Shown here piece after piece: positions 61,055-64,000 of a DNA stretch of 64,000 bases. Position 1 is the first letter of the stretch; every line of letters starts with the position of its first letter. The notes under the pieces are model-generated. The model searched no databases and was not told the DNA's origin. It saw only the letters and a program-made list of their open reading frames with translations. This DNA comes from Colimorpha sp045597945 (GTDB lineage: Bacteria; Bacteroidota; Bacteroidia; Bacteroidales; P3). The position numbers and the translations under genes were made by a program. The stretch spans positions 1 through 64,000 of the forward strand of contig JAZLLD010000058.1 in NCBI GenBank assembly GCA_045597945.1, given 5' to 3'.

Positions 61055-61480
61055 TGTAGATTGTAGAGTTCCGGGTACGGAAAACATTTTAGATTTAAGA
61101 CTTTAGAGAGTAGCATTAATGCGCGCCAGCCACTCAAAAATCATCTAGCGCCAGCCCACAATTTACTATTCGTTCTTTTCAAACGCAAAGGAACGCAAAG
61201 GGCAAAGGGGGCGAAGTTTTTTTTGTCTCGGTTGCCAAGAGCGCAATGATTGTCTTGCTGGCAAGACGGCTGCCGCCCAAGAGCTTGCTCCAAGCTCTGC
61301 TTTGCGTTCTTTGCCCTCTGCGTAGGAATATCCTATTCCCTTTGCGTTCCCCTTTTCCCAAACAGAGGGAAGTTTAGATTGTAGAGTTTAGATTGTAGAG
61401 TTCCGGGTACGGAAAACATTTTAGATTTAAGATTATAGAGAGTAATGTTAGGGTATGCAACGTGGTGCGGCAGCTGAATA
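61055..61480. repeat. Two R3 copies flanking a CGCAAAGG inverted pair
   Basis: The first 44 bases of the R3 copies (starting about 61057 and 61389: TAGATTGTAGAGTTCCGGG and onward) are identical, 332 bp apart in direct orientation. Between them AACGCAAAGGAACGC-type words and their complements (CTTTGCGTTC, CCTTTGCGTTCCCC) form a long loose hairpin (61180-61355). Confidence 0.75.
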
Positions 61481-61585
61481 GTTAACGTTAAAGACAAAGC
61501 CAAACTCAAAGTCGACATCGCCGCCCCCTTCCCGAACAAGAAATCGCCAATCCAACCAAAAAATCATTATATCAAAAAAAAATCG

Positions 61586-61593
61586 TATCTTTG
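61586..61593 (+). promoter_or_regulatory. -7 promoter element for the aldo-keto reductase
   Basis: TATCTTTG 24 bp before the ATG at 61618. Confidence 0.7.
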
Positions 61594-61617
61594 AAAAAAA
61601 TATAATACATCATTATT

Positions 61618-62661
61618 ATGCAGAAAGTCACTTTAGGCAAGTCCGGACTTGTCGTCCCCAAGAATGGTTTCGGCGCACTCCCCATCCAGCGCATCACACT
61701 CCAAGATACTGTATATCTGTTACAAAAAGCCCTCGACCATGGCATGTACTACTTCGACACTGCCCGCTTCTATACCGACAGCGAGGAGAAAATCGGCGCA
61801 GCCCTCCACGACCGCCGCGACAAAGTGATTATCAGCACCAAGACCGGCGCCACCACCGTTGAGAATTTCTGGAAAGACCTCGAGACCTCCCTCCGCCTCA
61901 TGCGCACCGACTACATCGACCTCTACCAGTTCCACAACCCCGACTTCTGCCCCCGTCCCGGCGACGGCACCGGCCTCTACGAAGCCATGCTCCAAGCCCA
62001 GCAGCAGGGCAAGGTCCGCCATATCGGCATCACCAACCACCGCATCGCCGTGACCCAGGAAGCCATCGACAGCGGCCTCTACGAGACCCTCCAGTTCCCC
62101 TTCTCCTACCTTGCCTCCGAAGTCGAGCACAACCTCGTCCGCCAGTGTGGCGAGAAGAACATCGGCTTCATCGCCATGAAAGGCCTTGCCGGCGGCCTCA
62201 TCAACCATGCCGCCACGGCCTATGCCTATCTGGCACAGCCACAGTTCGCCCATGTCGAGCCCATCTGGGGCATCCAGCGCGAGAGCGAGCTCGACGAGTT
62301 CATCTCCTTCAACGACAATCCACCAGCCCTCACCGACGAGATGATGGCCCGCATCGAGAAAGACCGCAACGAGCTCTCCGGCGACTTCTGCCGTGGCTGC
62401 GCCTACTGCCAGCCCTGCCCTGCCGGCATCGAGATCGAGAGCTGCAACCGCATGTACCTCTTCCTCCGCCGCGCCCCCTACAACGTATACCTCACCCAGG
62501 AATTCAAAGAGAAGATGGAGCAGATCGAGAAATGTATCGGCTGTGGCCAGTGCCGCAAGAAATGCCCCTACAACCTCGACACCCCCAACCTCCTCAAACG
62601 CAACTACGAAGACTTCAAGGAGCACTGGGCCCGCAAAGCCGAACTCAACCCCGAAGACTAA
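61618..62661 (+). CDS. Aldo-keto reductase with C-terminal 4Fe-4S cluster domain
   Basis: 347 residues. AKR barrel: FGALPIQRI, catalytic Tyr in HGMYYFDTARFYTDSE, STKTGATT and RTDYIDLYQFHNPD. After residue 255 come two ferredoxin-like Cys clusters, CRGCAYCQPCPAGI (about 257-270) and CIGCGQCRKKCPYNL (about 306-320). Such proteins reduce carbonyls with NAD(P)H and may link to electron carriers; the substrate is unknown. Its stop lies at the edge of a heptamer-rich R3 repeat. Confidence 0.92.
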   Translation: MQKVTLGKSGLVVPKNGFGALPIQRITLQDTVYLLQKALDHGMYYFDTARFYTDSEEKIGAALHDRRDKVIISTKTGATTVENFWKDLETSLRLMRTDYIDLYQFHNPDFCPRPGDGTGLYEAMLQAQQQGKVRHIGITNHRIAVTQEAIDSGLYETLQFPFSYLASEVEHNLVRQCGEKNIGFIAMKGLAGGLINHAATAYAYLAQPQFAHVEPIWGIQRESELDEFISFNDNPPALTDEMMARIEKDRNELSGDFCRGCAYCQPCPAGIEIESCNRMYLFLRRAPYNVYLTQEFKEKMEQIEKCIGCGQCRKKCPYNLDTPNLLKRNYEDFKEHWARKAELNPED

Positions 62662-62663
62662 AT

Positions 62664-62893
62664 TTTTAGATTTTAGATTTAAGATTTTAGAGTGTAGAGT
62701 GAAAGATTGTAGATTGTAAATTGTAGAGTGTAGAGTGAAAGATTGTAGAGTGTAGAGTGTAGATTGTAGAGTAAAAGATTGTAGATTGTAAATTGTAGAT
62801 TGTAGAGTTCCGGGTGCGGACCTGTGGTTTGCAACATGTGCGGCAGCCCACTCTACAATCTAAAATCTACAATCTAAAATAGCACGGGGCGGC
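62664..62893. repeat. Long heptamer array with R3 copy
   Basis: From 62664 to about 62812 the sequence is a run of 7-bp variants such as GATTGTA, GAGTGTA and AATTGTA, then GAGTTCCGGGTGCGGA, CAACATGTGCGGCAGCC and CTCTACAATCTA, closing with the inverse heptamers. The gap before mgsA has no gene. Confidence 0.8.
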
Positions 62894-62921
62894 TGCCGAC
62901 CTAATTATTAATCATTAATCA

Positions 62922-63404
62922 TTAATTATTAATTAACCTTGTGACATACTTTGCGATGCACTCGGGCAGTTGCATCTCGTAATCCTCGTCATAGAGCAGA
63001 GGCGAAGCCAGCAGCAAGTCGGCCGTAGTGCGGTTGGTGGCGAAAGCCACATTATAGAGCGAGGCCAAGCGGGTCAGCGCCGAGACATCGGTCTGATGGC
63101 CCTGCACAATCAGATTGTCGCAGAAGAAGATCAGCATATCAATCTTTCCCTCGGCCACCATAGCCCCAATCTGTTGGTCGCCGCCCAACGGACCCGAGAG
63201 CAGACGCGTCACATTATTGGCCAAGGGTCTTACTGGGGCGAAACCGTCGCCGGGATTCACCTCCAGCTCCTGGATCAGACGCCCGGTGGTGCCGGTGGCA
63301 AAAAGATTGTGCTGACTGAGGATTTCGTACTTCGAGGCAATCCATTCCATAAACTCGCGTTTGCGAGCATCGTGCGCAACTAGCGCAATGTTAAGAGTTT
63401 TCAT
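62922..63404 (-). CDS. mgsA: Methylglyoxal synthase
   Basis: 160 residues. Catalytic Asp residues in SGPLGGDQQIGAMVAEG and IDMLIFFCDNLI; the N-terminus NIALVAHDARKREFMEW and FATGTTGRLIQE match MgsA. An insert (EVNPGDGFAPVRP) lies between, seen in other Bacteroidota forms. It turns dihydroxyacetone phosphate into methylglyoxal, a phosphate-relieving bypass of glycolysis. Its promoter is at 63431-63438. Confidence 0.93.
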   Translation of the reverse strand: MKTLNIALVAHDARKREFMEWIASKYEILSQHNLFATGTTGRLIQELEVNPGDGFAPVRPLANNVTRLLSGPLGGDQQIGAMVAEGKIDMLIFFCDNLIVQGHQTDVSALTRLASLYNVAFATNRTTADLLLASPLLYDEDYEMQLPECIAKYVTRLINN

Positions 63405-63430
63405 AGTCTGTCATGTTTCTTTTGGTTTTG

Positions 63431-63438
63431 CAAAGATA
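63431..63438 (-). promoter_or_regulatory. -7 promoter element for mgsA
   Basis: TATCTTTG on the minus strand about 27 bp before the ATG at 63404; a TTG at 63461-63463 may be the -33 element (22-bp spacing). Confidence 0.6.
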
Positions 63439-63631
63439 CGAAAACTTTTCCGATTATCCGCAAGAAAGCCACAAAATAGCACGACAGCAAGAAGGATAGC
63501 CGGCCAGCCAACCCTCGAGAATACCGAGGAAACACACACCTCAGTGGGGGATGAGATAGTTGGTACACTTCAAATTATCAGTAGAGATTGAGCATCAAGA
63601 AAACGTTGAAGATTATACTGATTCATATTGA

Positions 63632-63669
63632 TAAAAAGTGGGCATTATGCCTAATTGCGCAATGCCCAC
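63632..63669 (-). terminator. Intrinsic terminator after the P-type ATPase
   Basis: GTGGGCATT and AATGCCCAC with inner pairs (TGC/GCG side) form a stem; on the minus strand it is followed by TTTTTATC. Confidence 0.85.
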
Positions 63670-63678
63670 ATGTTAATA

Positions 63679-64000
63679 TTATTTACCAAGTTTCTTGAAC
63701 AGATGGTCAAGCTCACCAAGCCACATAACCAAAGAAGTTCCAAAGATGATAATCAGCCAATTGGCCAAGCCAAGGCCACCTTCTGCCACGTTGAACATTT
63801 CCTGAAGACCAGGAACTTCTACAAGAAGAATTTGAACAACGAAAATAACAGCGGTAATGATAATGAACCATCTAGTCTTTGACCAAGACAGGCCTTTGAA
63901 AGCAGAATCTGTAGTCATGAAGGCCTTTGCATTGAACATATACCAGAAATGCAGCATAACGAAAATGGTAAAGAACAAACCAAGCTCGAATGGAGTCAAA
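63679..64000 (-). CDS. Calcium-type P-type ATPase, C-terminal membrane part (cut by window edge)
   Basis: The frame is open to the right edge of the window and ends at 63679; about 107 residues are visible. ELGLFFTIFVMLHFWYMFNAKAF, then three more membrane stretches (TRWFIIITAVIFVVQILLV, ANWLIIIFGTSLVMWLGELD) match the end of PMCA/SERCA-like bacterial calcium ATPases. The catalytic domain lies beyond the window, so the ion is inferred only. Confidence 0.8.
   Translation of the reverse strand, partial: LTPFELGLFFTIFVMLHFWYMFNAKAFMTTDSAFKGLSWSKTRWFIIITAVIFVVQILLVEVPGLQEMFNVAEGGLGLANWLIIIFGTSLVMWLGELDHLFKKLGK

Larger units (their letters stand above)
60327..61617. other. Gene-free repeat-rich stretch before the aldo-keto reductase
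   Basis: About 1.3 kb without a convincing gene. It holds an R2 hairpin copy, a cluster of nested hairpins, two R3 copies and a CGCAAAGG-type inverted pair (61180-61345), described separately, and a promoter at its end. Confidence 0.75.

Noticed and set aside
61180..61355. rRNA or tRNA fragment
   Set aside because: The CGCAAAGG words form an inverted repeat but no tRNA cloverleaf or rRNA motif could be found.

Overview
The window is chromosomal DNA of a member of the Bacteroidota, most likely order Bacteroidales. Evidence for this: promoters of the TAnnTTTG type stand before many genes; the C10 protease carries a type IX secretion sorting tail; and there are DUF4835 and DUF3098 genes, a short 306-residue SerA, a heme/menaquinone-style MenA, and a sodium-pumping methylmalonyl-CoA decarboxylase with an OadG-type subunit. 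Coding DNA is GC-rich compared with the AT-rich gaps. I see no phage, plasmid, CRISPR, rRNA or tRNA genes.

Layout. 1-5 kb: end of a tRNA-dihydrouridine synthase, then terC-mntP (manganese/metal export) behind what reads as a yybP-ykoY manganese riboswitch, menA, and an ATP-grasp-like gene. 5.7-7.9 kb: serC-serA (serine synthesis) on the minus strand. 7.9-10.2 kb: a likely replication origin region and dnaA. 10.2-20 kb: flavin reductase, a 2-hydroxyacid dehydrogenase, a secreted C10 protease, an aminotransferase, DUF4835, a membrane AraC-type regulator facing a TorF-like porin, and an ammonium transporter. 20-26 kb: gyrB, pepE, two DUF805 genes, nfo and queA. 26.8-30.9 kb (minus): trmO, a PAP2 phosphatase, comB, a GNA1162/DUF4810 lipoprotein pair and the RNase P RNA. 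31.5-35 kb: rarA and an ABC-F ATPase. 35-41 kb (minus): dnaN, ftsX, DUF3098, uppP, truB, dapD and small envelope proteins. 41.4-50 kb: an exported protein, dxs, then mce-mmdA-(Cys/His-rich lipoprotein)-oadG-mmdC-mmdB. 51-58 kb: a small beta-barrel, nadE, a DUF5714 lipoprotein, a Pif1/HRDC helicase and a GH5-like lipoprotein. 58.6-64 kb: an MFS transporter, an Fe-S aldo-keto reductase, mgsA and the end of a calcium-type P-ATPase.

How genes work together. The mce/mmd block converts methylmalonyl-CoA to propionyl-CoA while pumping sodium, as in propionate-forming Bacteroidales. dnaA, dnaN and gyrB lie within 31 kb of each other, so the window probably includes or borders the replication origin. 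uppP, ftsX, dapD and dxs all serve envelope or isoprenoid synthesis.

The least explained material is non-coding. The gaps hold several repeat families: (1) arrays of 11-bp units at six sites, three of them in matching palindromic elements of about 105 bp; (2) a 390-560 bp element present twice in opposite orientation (5.3-5.7 kb and 50.5-51.1 kb); (3) a hairpin module (50.9-51.1 kb and 60.6-60.7 kb) whose two copies differ by compensating base-pair changes; (4) 7-bp arrays that often begin at gene stop codons; (5) a 166-bp MITE-like element with 15-bp terminal inverted repeats. Other points of note are a NadE whose glutaminase domain has lost two catalytic residues and a Cys/His-rich lipoprotein inside the decarboxylase operon. 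All functions are read from sequence alone.
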